In this document: positions 25,074 to 34,204 of the stretch, in pieces
How positions within the stretch are numbered: the first letter of the stretch is position 1
Layout of the letters: each line of letters begins with the position of its first letter
Assembly (NCBI GenBank): GCA_050486105.1
Contig: JBJHCR010000003.1
Span: 1-64,000, forward strand
Source: JAEXNA01 sp050486105
GTDB taxonomy: Bacteria > Vulcanimicrobiota > Xenobia > Xenobiales > JADMJV01
Length of the DNA: 64,000 bases
Reading direction: 5' to 3'
Translations under genes and position numbers: made by a program
Notes under the pieces: generated by a model
Seen by the model: the letters and a program-made list of their open reading frames with translations, nothing else
What the model was told of the DNA's origin: nothing
The model's database searches: none

Positions 25074-27090
25074 GCAGCTGTTTCTGCTGGTCGTCGATCT
25101 CGTTCATCCAGAGGTTTTGAAGGGCAAGCACCAACCAGGGGTCATCTTTAAAAGCCGTGTGGAGAGAGCCCAGTCCCATGGCCTCGCTGCTTCGGTAGAG
25201 TGGCTGGCAAGCCAGTGCGCTCCCAACCAGACCATAGCTCGCGGTGACCAGGTCGCAAAAGTGCTGTCCGAATCGAATGGCTTCGGTTTCGCCCTTCAGA
25301 TACCAACAGCCTTGGTGGGCGATATGGGCGAAGTCTTTGTAAGCGGATTCTTTCGTGCTCCAGAAGAGATCTTCAAGGTTCACCATCAATTCTTCCCGTG
25401 TCACTGTCTGTGCGCATCGCTCGAGCAGTCGTTTGCCGTCAGAGAGCGTGTGGTGCTCTCTATTTCTGACAAATTTTTGGGCGACCTTAAGTAAAGTAGC
25501 TGGTTGATGCAGTCCGCGCCATCGGGCCTCAAGGGATTCCAGGCCACTGAAGAATCGAAATAGTGTTCTTGCCAGTATGAACTTGATCTCGTCACGGCTG
25601 AGCGACAGGAGTGTGGGATTGACGAGCAGGGTCAACCCCTGGGGCAGTTCTTCCAGACGAGCATGTTCGGACAGCGGCGCCAGTCTCACTTCACGAGGCG
25701 TCACGTGGCCGAGGCTAGAGGCACAGCGAACCAGGTGCTGCCAAAGGTCCGGCGATAGTTGAACTCGAGCGCCAGGGGTGACTGTTTTTGGGGTATGCAA
25801 GTCGTCGGTCAAGAGAGAATTCCAGCGTTCGACTTCCTCGGCTGCTCTGAGTAGTCGGCTGCGCTGCAAGAGGGGCTCCATGGGGGGTCTGCGGGTCAAC
25901 CAGGCATGGGATCTCAGGGTCTCTTCGGTTCTGCGGCGAGAGAATCTGACCAGCGAAAAGATGAGGCGACAAAGTGGCCGGGTTTCGCTCTCCGCTTGCC
26001 ACAGCTTGCCCAATTGTGCGATCCAAACCTCCGAGCTGGGTCGTTGACGGAAGTGCTGCCGGAAGGATAGGCTCCACCGAGCGTCGGAGATGGGCAGGGC
26101 CCGGACCAGCAACTCTTCTCGCTCTCCAGGTCGGCAGGTTTCATGGATGGGGGATAGCACCGCATTCGCGATGGTCGCCCGGGTGGAGGGGTTTCCGTGG
26201 AGGTCAAAACTTAAGTTTTGCAAGTCTACGTTGAGTTGCTTTTTTTTTGATAGAGACTCATTGGGATCGGCAAGCAGACGTTGGATGATCTCCCGATATC
26301 GGCTTCGGAATGTTGAGTTAGCAACGCTGCTCTCGGCCAGGCTCAGTAGGCGGCCTTGCCGATAGGCTTCAGCCCAGTTTCGAGCTCGGTAGGCGTTCTC
26401 AAATAGAAACTCTCTGTGGCAGCGCACCTGCTCCTCGGAGATGCCCTCGCTCGGTCTGCTGGGTAGCCGTCGAACCACCTTCAGATCGTGAGTTTTCTCG
26501 GTCAAGACGGTTGTCAGCAGCTTGGCCCCTTCTCCGACTTGGATGGTTGCCAGCAGTTGAAACCGCTGCTGGTGTTCGATGGGCTCGGCCGACCGCTTTT
26601 CTTCGTTGACCGGGAAATAGTCTCTTTCGAAATTCCCGATGAGGGTCTTCAAGGGTCGGCCCAGTCCTCTTGGCGCGGCCACCCTGGCAGCGGTAGCAAA
26701 AAGTCGAAGCAGAGTGGGCCTCAAGGCTTCGGCAGATTTCTCGTCTACCTGGTGGCTTGCTCGCTCCCAAGCCTTGACTACCATTTTCGCTCCGCAACTA
26801 CCCAACAGGAGACTCAATTCGATTTTCAGGTGATGAAACGGCAGGCGGGGAGTCGATGAGAAGGCGTCTAAAGGGCTCGTTTCAGTTTCGGAAGACTTAA
26901 AAATCCCGCGATAGCTGGAGGGAACGAGCTTGGAGAACCTCCGATGCGTACTCGAAGCCTTGAATGTCCTGTTGAGATTGGCAACCTCTTCGCTTCGTGC
27001 TCGTGCGACTTCGGGGGGAGTGGAATTCTGTGTGCTGAAGACTTCGGCTGACATTTCTAAACCTTTCGCTGAACCTGGAAGACGACTCAT
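25063..27090 (-). CDS. Large protein with a degenerate M48-peptidase-like segment
   Basis: This 675-aa soluble protein is mostly helical. The N-terminal ~85 residues are low-complexity. At residues 498-520, LSRDEIKFILARTLFRFFSG has the form of the M48 peptidase active-site helix (LTxDELxxVLAHELGH), but the HExxH zinc ligands are replaced by R-T-L-F-R, so peptidase activity is unlikely. Similar inactive segments occur in large helical proteins of myxobacteria, as far as I recall. The gene is convergent with the TraB-like gene and overlaps its end by 11 bp. An alternative start is ATG 27054. Function unknown. Confidence 0.55.
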   Translation of the reverse strand: MSRLPGSAKGLEMSAEVFSTQNSTPPEVARARSEEVANLNRTFKASSTHRRFSKLVPSSYRGIFKSSETETSPLDAFSSTPRLPFHHLKIELSLLLGSCGAKMVVKAWERASHQVDEKSAEALRPTLLRLFATAARVAAPRGLGRPLKTLIGNFERDYFPVNEEKRSAEPIEHQQRFQLLATIQVGEGAKLLTTVLTEKTHDLKVVRRLPSRPSEGISEEQVRCHREFLFENAYRARNWAEAYRQGRLLSLAESSVANSTFRSRYREIIQRLLADPNESLSKKKQLNVDLQNLSFDLHGNPSTRATIANAVLSPIHETCRPGEREELLVRALPISDARWSLSFRQHFRQRPSSEVWIAQLGKLWQAESETRPLCRLIFSLVRFSRRRTEETLRSHAWLTRRPPMEPLLQRSRLLRAAEEVERWNSLLTDDLHTPKTVTPGARVQLSPDLWQHLVRCASSLGHVTPREVRLAPLSEHARLEELPQGLTLLVNPTLLSLSRDEIKFILARTLFRFFSGLESLEARWRGLHQPATLLKVAQKFVRNREHHTLSDGKRLLERCAQTVTREELMVNLEDLFWSTKESAYKDFAHIAHQGCWYLKGETEAIRFGQHFCDLVTASYGLVGSALACQPLYRSSEAMGLGSLHTAFKDDPWLVLALQNLWMNEIDDQQKQLLTK

Positions 27091-27187
27091 CCTTTGACAC
27101 TATAATCGTGATAGGAACTTCGATTCTGTAATTCGCTTCACAACACGGAGATTGGGCAGGCTACCAAGTTATGAAAGGGAATGAAGT

Positions 27188-29902
27188 ATGCTGTATCAAG
27201 AATCTTTTGGAGAAGGTATGACCACCACAGCGACCGACGGAGAACTGAGAAACGAGATTCGGTTTTTGGGCCAAATACTTGGTGAGGTGATCGAAGCCAA
27301 GGAAGGCTCTGAAATGCTTCACTTCGAGGAGCAGATTCGAGCTCTGTCCAAAGCGCGACGCAGAGGCGATAAGAAAGCTGAAGCCCAGGTCCGAAGCCTC
27401 CTGGAGAACTGCGACGAGAACGCCCTTTTCGCTGTGTGTCGGGCTTTTACCATTTTCTTCGACCTAGCGAATCTCGCCGAAGATCGTCATCGGGTCCGAA
27501 TTCTCAGGCGTCGTGAGCGCGATTTTGAACCTCTTCCCCGGAGGGAATCTATCCGTGATGCTGTGCGCCTATTGAAAGACCACGGGGTCGATGGGAACAA
27601 TTTGGAAGAAATCTTACGCTGTTCGGTGATCGAGCCGGTGTTCACCGCCCATCCCACCGAAGCTAAGAGGCGGGTGCTCCGCTCGAAACTGCGACGGATC
27701 CGCATTCATCTGGAAGATCTTGAACGGCAAGACCTGCTTGAACGAGAGAGGAGCAGATTGAGAGCCGCGATCCGGTCTGAGCTGATCACCATGTGGGAAA
27801 CGGACCTCCTCAGGGTAAAAAAGCCCACTGTGATCGAAGAGTTGGACCGCTCGATCTTTTTTCTGGACAGCTTATGGATGGTTGTTCCTAGATTGTTGGC
27901 CGATTTGCAGGAAGCGGTCCATGAGTATTATCCGGATCTTGGGTCACTGGAGAGTTGCCTCTTTCGCTTTGGCTCGTGGATCGGAGGAGACCGGGACGGT
28001 AATCCCTTTGTCACTCCCGCGATTACTCTCCAAACCTTGCACCGTTTGCGGACTTACACCTTGCGCAAGCATCGAAAGATGGCGAGAGACCTCGGGGAAG
28101 TCTTGACTCAATCGGCGGTTAGGATTCAGTTCGATGCGCACTTGATGGAGCGATTAGAGGCTCAGCTGAAGTCCCACCCAGCTTTGACCAACCGCTTGAA
28201 CGGATTTCCCGAAGAGGAGGTCTACCGGCGTTTTCTAGCTCTGATCGATTGGCGTCTAGAGCAAACTCAAGGGGAAGGTTCGGCAAGCTATCGCTGCAGT
28301 CGCGAATTGGTCGAAGACCTTGAGACCTTGGCTCGCGCCGTGGAGTGTCACAGAGGTGGCGGCAACCTGACCGAGCCAGCGCTTCAAGATTGGCTTGCTT
28401 GCGCCAAGGTATTCGGTTTTCACACTGCTCGATTGGATATACGGGAGAACTCTGATGTCTATAGCAGAGCTGTAGCTGACATGTTAGCCGAAGTTGGACT
28501 TGCTCCAGACTATCTCAATCTCTCAGAAGCCGAGCGCCTTCGGATCTTGGCTCAGGTACTCCAGACCTCCGTGCCTCTTTCAAGCTCAGGATGGAGCGAG
28601 CAAACTCAAACCGTGGTGGACCTATTCGGAGTGCTGCAGCGCTACACCGACCGGACAGAGGGAGAAGGGTTGGGAGCCCACATAGTCTCCATGACTAGAG
28701 CCGCCTCGGATATCCTCGGGTTGTTCTGGTTGCAAAAAACGTTTGCACCGGGACTTCAACAGCCCCTAGTCCCATTGCTCGAAACCGTAGACGACCTCCA
28801 GAACGGACCTAAGATCTTGGAAGACCTATGGGCGCACCCAGGATATCGTCAGAGAATCGAAGACGCCGGCTCCCAGCAGATGGTGATGATCGGGTATTCG
28901 GACAGCACCAAAGACAGTGGGTTTCTTTCTGCTAATTGGAATCTATATCAGGCCCAGCGCCAACTTGCCGAAGCAGCTGAGCGACATAGTCTCAGGCTCC
29001 TCTTTTTTCACGGACGTGGCGGGTCTCTCGGTCGAGGAGGTGGGCCAGCTGCACGCTCTATCCTGTCACTCCCGGTTAAGGTCGCCAAGGAGGGCCTTCG
29101 GGTCACGGAGCAAGGTGAGGTCTTGTCTGAGCGCTATGACGACCCGGCTATCGCTTATCGTCATCTGGAGCAATTGACTTGGGCACAACTTTCTCTGCAT
29201 GAACCAGAGCATGAAGACAATGAGCGATTGGCTGACCGCTATGCTCCCCTATTGGACAAGATGGCTGAGAGTTCTCGAGGACAGTACCGAGAACTCCTGG
29301 CGAGCCCAGGCTTTCTGAGGTTTTTTCGAGAGGTCACTCCCATTGCCGAGATCGAGCAGCTCCCAATCGGATCTCGACCATCAAGGCGGGTGTCGGAGCC
29401 GACGATCGAGGGTCTTCGGGCCATTCCCTGGTCCTTTGCCTGGACTCAAGCCCGCATACTTTTGCCAGCTTGGTTTGGGCTTGGAAAAGCTATCGCTCAG
29501 GCGAATCTTAACGAGTTGAGAGCGATGTTTCAGGAGTGGAGCTTTTTCAAGGCTCTCATCAGCAATGCTTCTCTCGCTCTAGCCAAGGCCGACATGGGCA
29601 TCGCTGTAGCCTATGCTGAAAGACAACGCCACGACCAGGAAGTGTGGAAAGTGTGGGAAGCGATAGAGAGCGACTATCGATTGACGGTGGAGCAAGTGCT
29701 CAGAGTTACCCAGGAGGACGAAATCTTGGGCTCTATACCCTGGCTGGGGGCATCTATTCGTAGGCGCAATCCCTATGTTGACCCTTTGAACCTGATCCAA
29801 TTGAGAGCTTTTGACCTGTCAAAAGAAGGCAATACCAGCGGGCCGATCCTCATGAGGATAGCCATCAAGGGGGTTGCTGCAGGATTGAGGACCACAGGAT
29901 GA
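27188..29902 (+). CDS. ppc: Phosphoenolpyruvate carboxylase
   Basis: This 904-aa protein is full length for bacterial PEPC. It has the catalytic His155 in VFTAHPTEAKRR, the second signature GYSDSTKDSGFLSANW, and the Gly-rich loop FFHGRGGSLGRGGGP, all characteristic. PEPC carboxylates PEP to oxaloacetate with bicarbonate and Mg2+, replenishing the TCA cycle. The C-terminus ends in TTG rather than the usual NTG, a small deviation from a highly conserved terminal tripeptide. A TATAAT sequence lies at 27101-27106, 82 bp upstream of the start, without a good -35 element. The stop overlaps the next gene by 4 bp. Confidence 0.97.
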   Translation: MLYQESFGEGMTTTATDGELRNEIRFLGQILGEVIEAKEGSEMLHFEEQIRALSKARRRGDKKAEAQVRSLLENCDENALFAVCRAFTIFFDLANLAEDRHRVRILRRRERDFEPLPRRESIRDAVRLLKDHGVDGNNLEEILRCSVIEPVFTAHPTEAKRRVLRSKLRRIRIHLEDLERQDLLERERSRLRAAIRSELITMWETDLLRVKKPTVIEELDRSIFFLDSLWMVVPRLLADLQEAVHEYYPDLGSLESCLFRFGSWIGGDRDGNPFVTPAITLQTLHRLRTYTLRKHRKMARDLGEVLTQSAVRIQFDAHLMERLEAQLKSHPALTNRLNGFPEEEVYRRFLALIDWRLEQTQGEGSASYRCSRELVEDLETLARAVECHRGGGNLTEPALQDWLACAKVFGFHTARLDIRENSDVYSRAVADMLAEVGLAPDYLNLSEAERLRILAQVLQTSVPLSSSGWSEQTQTVVDLFGVLQRYTDRTEGEGLGAHIVSMTRAASDILGLFWLQKTFAPGLQQPLVPLLETVDDLQNGPKILEDLWAHPGYRQRIEDAGSQQMVMIGYSDSTKDSGFLSANWNLYQAQRQLAEAAERHSLRLLFFHGRGGSLGRGGGPAARSILSLPVKVAKEGLRVTEQGEVLSERYDDPAIAYRHLEQLTWAQLSLHEPEHEDNERLADRYAPLLDKMAESSRGQYRELLASPGFLRFFREVTPIAEIEQLPIGSRPSRRVSEPTIEGLRAIPWSFAWTQARILLPAWFGLGKAIAQANLNELRAMFQEWSFFKALISNASLALAKADMGIAVAYAERQRHDQEVWKVWEAIESDYRLTVEQVLRVTQEDEILGSIPWLGASIRRRNPYVDPLNLIQLRAFDLSKEGNTSGPILMRIAIKGVAAGLRTTG

Positions 29903-30579
29903 GAGACCGTGAAGTGAAGGATAGTCGAGGTTTTTTTCTCAGTTTTCTAGTGGTCCTTGGAGCGGACTTGGCCGCTTACCTGCTGCAATTGGTGGGCAAT
30001 GATCAACTCAACATCGTTCTCATGGTTTGGTTTGGGCCAATGTCCACAATTCTCTATCTGATCTTGGGATGGGAGGCGCTGATAATATTCCTCGATCCCA
30101 CCGGAACGGAGCGTCCGGCGGTCCGATCTTCCACCTCGATGGATATGTTCAGGTTTGTCATCACAAGATTGAGTCAGAGCAGGCAATGGTGCACGGCATT
30201 CCTGTCCGGATCCCGAATTGCCATGTTGACTCTCACGGTCTTGGTGAGTGTCTCATTCGTTTTGGTGGGTCTGCTGCCCAACCTTGGTTTCGAAGCTCTG
30301 CTAAAATTAGGGAATAGACATCTCCTAGGGGTGATTACGGTTTCGTTCTATCTGGGAGTTTTTTTGATGGCCGTAGGATGGATGACTTTTGAGCGTCGCT
30401 GGTTGACCATCGTGGCTTCGTGTACCTCTATCCTACTGCTCAGCGCCTGGTGGGGAGATCGCTTTGAGGACACCTTGCATCATCTGCTCAGCGCTCCAGA
30501 GAACCTTCAAGCCTGGGGATTAACCCTGGCCTGGAGCGCTGCGAGCACCTTGAAGTTCAAGAGCTACGAAGCGAACTAA
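29899..30579 (+). CDS. Polytopic membrane protein, unknown
   Basis: This 226-aa protein has about six hydrophobic segments (about residues 12-30, 38-62, 105-125, 140-160, 165-185, 205-220). There is no charged active-site pattern or known signature. The start overlaps the ppc stop by 4 bp (ATGA), so it is co-translated with PEP carboxylase. A role in transport related to carbon metabolism is possible, but nothing in the sequence shows it. Confidence 0.65.
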   Translation: MRDREVKDSRGFFLSFLVVLGADLAAYLLQLVGNDQLNIVLMVWFGPMSTILYLILGWEALIIFLDPTGTERPAVRSSTSMDMFRFVITRLSQSRQWCTAFLSGSRIAMLTLTVLVSVSFVLVGLLPNLGFEALLKLGNRHLLGVITVSFYLGVFLMAVGWMTFERRWLTIVASCTSILLLSAWWGDRFEDTLHHLLSAPENLQAWGLTLAWSAASTLKFKSYEAN

Positions 30580-30817
30580 AGCGATCGGCTTATGCCCCGG
30601 GCTTGAAGGTACTCCTTACTGAGAGGGGCCTCGACCAGGCCGGATCAGCGAGCCTAATTCCAATGAACACGGGCTGTGATTGAATCGGCCATTTCTAGGA
30701 GCGCCTTCTTGAGATATTCTACCCTCAATTCCTCGAGGACCTGAGGTAGTCGATCGCAGTTTCTCCGGTTAGCCCGAACTCATCCCTAACGCTCAAACCT
30801 TTGCCGCCCAAAAGGAA
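30580..30817. other. Intergenic spacer with no clear gene
   Basis: Nothing definite is visible in this part of the 333-bp spacer. On the minus strand a short coding-like stretch ending near 30658 (LEELRVEYLKKALLEMADS) has no start codon and could be a remnant. It is too short to call. Confidence 0.4.
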
Positions 30818-30846
30818 GAAGGCCGCTCCGAGCCAGAGCGGCCTTC
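30818..30846. terminator. Hairpin terminator between convergent transcripts
   Basis: GAAGGCCGCTC (30818-30828) and GAGCGGCCTTC (30836-30846) form a perfect 11-bp stem with a 7-nt loop. It lies 67 bp after the stop of the Gly-Asn-Ala repeat gene on the minus strand and after the ppc operon on the plus strand. The minus-strand side runs into CTTCCTTTT, so it mainly fits termination of the repeat gene. Confidence 0.8.
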
Positions 30847-30912
30847 TCGTCACAAGCGAGAGTCATTTGGGGCTAGGTGTAGAGCCTAGCGAGTTTGAGA
30901 CTCCTTTGAGTC

Positions 30913-32859
30913 CTAGGCGTATCCGCCCTTCTTGGGTGGAGGCTGGGGAGCCGGGGGAACGTAAGGGGCCGGGGCCGGCTGATAGGGCTGAGGTTGGTAG
31001 GGCTGAGGTTGGTAGCCGCCGCCACCTCCATACGGGTTGGGGTTGTAACCGAAGGGGTTGTATCCTCCTGCGTTGCCTACACCACCACCATAGCCTCCAG
31101 CATTACCGGCGTTTCCGGCATTACCAGCGTTTCCAGCGTTTCCAGCATTACCGGCATTACCGGCATTACCGGCATTACCGGCATTACCGGCATTACCAGC
31201 GTTTCCAGCATTACCAGCATTACCAGCATTACCGGCATTACCGGCATTACCGGCGTTTCCAGCATTACCGGCATTACCAGCATTACCGGCGTTTCCAGCA
31301 TTACCGGCGTTTCCGGCATTTCCTACGTTACCGACATTGCCTACGTTACCGAAGTTTCCACCGCCGCCGCCGTAGGGGTTGAAGGGAGGGGGGAATCCTC
31401 CGCCACCGGGAACCAGAGCCTGCATCAACTGCATCAGCATTTGCATGAGCTGCTGCATCGGGTCTCCACCGAACTGGCCGCCACCCATGAAGGGGTTGAG
31501 ACCAAAGGCGTGTGAGGGGTTCATGCCGTTGTAGGGTGAGGGTCCGAAGGGTTGTTGGGGTTGGAATCCGCCGTAGGGGTTGTAGCCACCAGCACCGCCG
31601 ATTCCGCCACCGCCATATCCGCCAGCTCCGCCTGCGTTACCGGCATTGCCAGCATTGCCTGCGTTACCGGCATTGCCAGCATTGCCTGCGTTTCCGGCAT
31701 TACCTGCGTTTCCGGCATTACCTGCGTTTCCGGCATTACCTGCGTTTCCGGCATTGCCTGCGTTTCCGGCATTGCCTGCGTTACCGGCATTGCCTGCGTT
31801 ACCGGCATTGCCAGCGTTACCGGCATTGCCAGCGTTTCCGACTAGACCGGAAGTCCCGAGATTGAAATTCTCGGGTTTGGTGTTGTTGTTGACATCGGCG
31901 ATGTTAGCACCGAGGTTTCCAGTTAAAACGGCCTGAATTGCGGCGTCGTACTTGACTTTATCGCCAGCGGTGATCGAGTTTCCGCCGAGGATGTCCTTTC
32001 CGTCTTCACCGAAAATTTGACCAAGGCTCAGGGTGCCTCGCTTGATCGCCAGCGATACGGCTCCCAGAGTCTGGACGTCTTTGTCGCCGACTCCGCCTCC
32101 TTTGGTCAAGTCCTCATTGCCGGTCTCCTTGAGAACCTTGGCTAACTGGGCGTTGTCGTAGTTTCCACCACCGTTCTTAAACGAGGCTGCCACCAGGGAG
32201 AATTGGGCTGCTTCTCTCGCTCTAGGATCGGGGCTGTTCAGGTCGCGATTTACAATGTTTGCGTAGCGGTTCATCTCTTCAGCGCTCTCGATACGTTGTC
32301 CGGCGTAAAACTCGGCGCTGTAACCTTCAATGATTCGCCGTCTTTGTTCGGCGACAGGGACGTCGTTACCGTCGGCCCCCTTTTTGATCTTATTGGCGTT
32401 GACGTTACCGTTCTGGTCTACAGCGTTGATGTACTGTTGGAAGCCGAAGGTGTCGGTGTGCTGGGGCTGGAAGCCCTGGAATCCACCGCCGTAGCCGCCG
32501 CCGACTTGGCCACCGCCGTAGCCGCCGCCTCCGACTTGACCACCGCCGTAGCCGCCGCCGCCGCCGCCACCACCGTAGCCGCCGCCACCGCCGACTTGGC
32601 CACCGCCGTAGCCGCCGCCGCCGATTCCGTTAACTTGGCCGCCGCCTTGCGGTTGGCCTCCGAACTGTCCCCATCCTTGGGATAGGGCTTGTAGGGCCTG
32701 CATGAAGTTCTGCAGCATAAACATCATCTGTTGCTGCTGATGAGGAACTCCTTGAGGACCTTGGAAGCCGAAGTTTGGCTGGAATCCTCCCAGATTCAGC
32801 GGAGAAGCTGGGAATGGACTTTGCCAGGGATTAAAACCTTGATTGAAACCTTGAATCAT
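30913..32859 (-). CDS. Giant low-complexity protein with Gly-Asn-Ala and Gly-Gly-Tyr repeats
   Basis: This 648-aa protein has AGGGAG before its ATG and no signal peptide. Order: an FG/NFG-rich N-terminus (1-40); a Gln/Met-rich helix (40-65); a Gly-Gly-Tyr and GGGQVGG block (75-128); a folded-looking domain (about 132-335), the only normal-complexity part; 23 uninterrupted Gly-Asn-Ala triplets (341-409); a GGY and Met/Gln-rich stretch; GNF, three GNV and 25 GNA triplets (501-587); then a Tyr/Pro/Gln tail (YQPQPYQPQPY). G-x-y triplets could form polyglycine-II or collagen-like rods, and FG/GGY tracts are typical of phase-separating or adhesive proteins. Gene-like RBS and terminator support expression. 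Function unknown. Confidence 0.8.
   Translation of the reverse strand: MIQGFNQGFNPWQSPFPASPLNLGGFQPNFGFQGPQGVPHQQQQMMFMLQNFMQALQALSQGWGQFGGQPQGGGQVNGIGGGGYGGGQVGGGGGYGGGGGGGGYGGGQVGGGGYGGGQVGGGYGGGFQGFQPQHTDTFGFQQYINAVDQNGNVNANKIKKGADGNDVPVAEQRRRIIEGYSAEFYAGQRIESAEEMNRYANIVNRDLNSPDPRAREAAQFSLVAASFKNGGGNYDNAQLAKVLKETGNEDLTKGGGVGDKDVQTLGAVSLAIKRGTLSLGQIFGEDGKDILGGNSITAGDKVKYDAAIQAVLTGNLGANIADVNNNTKPENFNLGTSGLVGNAGNAGNAGNAGNAGNAGNAGNAGNAGNAGNAGNAGNAGNAGNAGNAGNAGNAGNAGNAGNAGNAGNAGGAGGYGGGGIGGAGGYNPYGGFQPQQPFGPSPYNGMNPSHAFGLNPFMGGGQFGGDPMQQLMQMLMQLMQALVPGGGGFPPPFNPYGGGGGNFGNVGNVGNVGNAGNAGNAGNAGNAGNAGNAGNAGNAGNAGNAGNAGNAGNAGNAGNAGNAGNAGNAGNAGNAGNAGNAGNAGNAGGYGGGVGNAGGYNPFGYNPNPYGGGGGYQPQPYQPQPYQPAPAPYVPPAPQPPPKKGGYA
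31099..31359 (-). repeat. 9-bp tandem array: 25 Gly-Asn-Ala units plus GNV/GNF variants
   Basis: Read on the minus strand, 29 consecutive 9-bp units encode GNF, three GNV, then 25 GNA (31099-31323). Third-codon bases vary among units (GGN AAY GCN), so the protein is conserved more strictly than the DNA. Confidence 0.95.
31633..31839 (-). repeat. 9-bp tandem array: 23 Gly-Asn-Ala units
   Basis: Twenty-three 9-bp units encode GNA without interruption. Some neighbouring units form higher-order duplicates, for example a recurring 18-bp pair in 31690-31770, showing expansion by unequal recombination. Confidence 0.95.
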
Positions 32860-33004
32860 AATGACTCTCCCTCTTTTTTGTGACTTTGATGATGCGCACC
32901 TTACCGCCGGGCGGTAAACAGGCTCGATCTGAGCGCATCTCGTTTCCTATATTAGCAGGACTGGGACAAAATACCCCTTTGTTTTCATTTTTTTAACAAA
33001 ATCG

Positions 33005-33697
33005 TTATTCTTCTTCCCCCCGTTTCTCGAACATTTTGCGGATGAGCGGATTAACCTTGAGTTTCTTTCCTCGAGTCTTAGGAGCAGCCCTTATCTCCTC
33101 AATGATCCAACGCCCCGTTTCGAAGGTGCTGCTGGGAGCAAAGCGGTCTCCACCCTGGGCAGGTGGCGGGGGAGGTGCGGACGGGGTTTGCAGGTGACCC
33201 GAGAGATCTAGCTTTTCCAATTGCTGATGGCGATCAGCAAACTCGCCCTCAGCTAGAGCCCTGGTTCTCACCTCGCCACTCTTCGAAACCTGGTCCAAGG
33301 ATGTGCTTTTGGGGTCCACACCGTCGAGGTCGGAAAAGGTCGCCAGAGGCCTCGGGGGAGGAGGAGGTTCACCGGGGGAAACTTCTACTACTCCGGTGAT
33401 GGCATCTAGAGGTATGGCGAACCTTTCGCTGGAAAAAAAGTCGCGTCGTTTCATCTGAGCCATGGCGCCAGGGTCGTCGCGTATGGTGTCGTAAAGCATA
33501 TCCATGCGCCTTTGCACGCTCTCTTGTAGGTTGCGTACCCAGAAGGCCGCGGTGGCCTTGCCCATCCGGCGAGCTGGTTTTGCCGAGAGGGCCTTTTGAG
33601 GAACCGCAATCTGTTTTCCGGAGCGAATGGCTTCCAGAGCTTCACCGATAGAGACCTTGCCCGGTCCGTCCTCTTCGGTTGCTGCTTGGTCCGACAC
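33005..33697 (-). CDS. Unknown protein with Pro-rich linkers
   Basis: This 230-aa protein has an N-terminal helical part (VSIGEALEAIRSGKQIAVPQ), a basic middle with AAFWVRNLQESVQRR, two poly-Pro linkers (about residues 111-116 and 175-179) and a basic C-terminal helix. No signal peptide or membrane helix. It follows the 165-aa protein gene by 9 bp, so it is the last gene of the lgt operon. I recognise no family. Confidence 0.55.
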   Translation of the reverse strand: MSDQAATEEDGPGKVSIGEALEAIRSGKQIAVPQKALSAKPARRMGKATAAFWVRNLQESVQRRMDMLYDTIRDDPGAMAQMKRRDFFSSERFAIPLDAITGVVEVSPGEPPPPPRPLATFSDLDGVDPKSTSLDQVSKSGEVRTRALAEGEFADRHQQLEKLDLSGHLQTPSAPPPPPAQGGDRFAPSSTFETGRWIIEEIRAAPKTRGKKLKVNPLIRKMFEKRGEEE

Positions 33698-33706
33698 CTG
33701 GTATCT

Positions 33707-34204
33707 CTACGCCCTTCTCAATCGATAGTATCTCAAGGATTCAAGTTCGACCAAGTGCGCAACTTCGCCGTCTTGGAAATGAAAAACAAAGCGTTGTTGG
33801 GTTTCACCGGGAAGGACAGCCGAAGACACGCGAGCCAAGCCTGGGGCACCTCCGACTTCCGTGTCGTAGAGCAAGAGGGGTTCTCCTCGAAACTCCTGGA
33901 ACAAGACTTTCCCATCAGGAAGAGAGATGACCATGGACCCATCGACCCGTTCCTCTTGGATCACGCCGCTGATGGGATTCTCGACTCTGACGGCCCCATT
34001 GCTGTATCGCCTGAGAATACGTCCATCTTCTAGAGTGACCTCATCATAATCATTGAAAGAATCGATCGTGCCTCCGGGAATATTTTCCAGGGGCTCGGAC
34101 CAATCTTCGACCCAGCCGTCTTCAGGGAGTTCTTCTTCCTTCTGCTTTTGATCTACGGAAGTGAGCAGAGAGGCGAACTCTTGAACGAGTTTCTCTTTAT
34201 CCAA
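33707..34204 (-). CDS. Unknown beta-hairpin-rich protein
   Basis: This 165-aa acidic protein has an N-terminal helix and then repeated strand-turn-strand units of the form LEDGRILRRYSNGAVRVEN and PDGKVLFQEF, like the hairpins of WG/T-complex or MORN-type beta repeats. No signal peptide. The start overlaps the end of lgt by 8 bp, so it is co-translated with it. Unknown function. Confidence 0.55.
   Translation of the reverse strand: MDKEKLVQEFASLLTSVDQKQKEEELPEDGWVEDWSEPLENIPGGTIDSFNDYDEVTLEDGRILRRYSNGAVRVENPISGVIQEERVDGSMVISLPDGKVLFQEFRGEPLLLYDTEVGGAPGLARVSSAVLPGETQQRFVFHFQDGEVAHLVELESLRYYRLRRA

Noticed and set aside
27094..27106. TTGACA next to TATAAT before ppc as a promoter
   Set aside because: The two hexamers are adjacent with no spacer, so they cannot form one sigma-70 promoter; TATAAT alone is weak evidence.
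30801..31936. Several long open frames antisense or out of frame to the Gly-Asn-Ala arrays, some reading as His-Tyr-Arg, Pro-Ala-Leu or Pro-Val-Met repeats
   Set aside because: A 9-bp repeat without stops keeps all frames open. Only the minus-strand frame has a ribosome binding site, a normal-complexity domain and a terminator.
32203..32685. Plus-strand Ala/Val-rich frame opposite the GGY block
   Set aside because: It is the mirror of a Gly-rich coding repeat; no start signal or domain.
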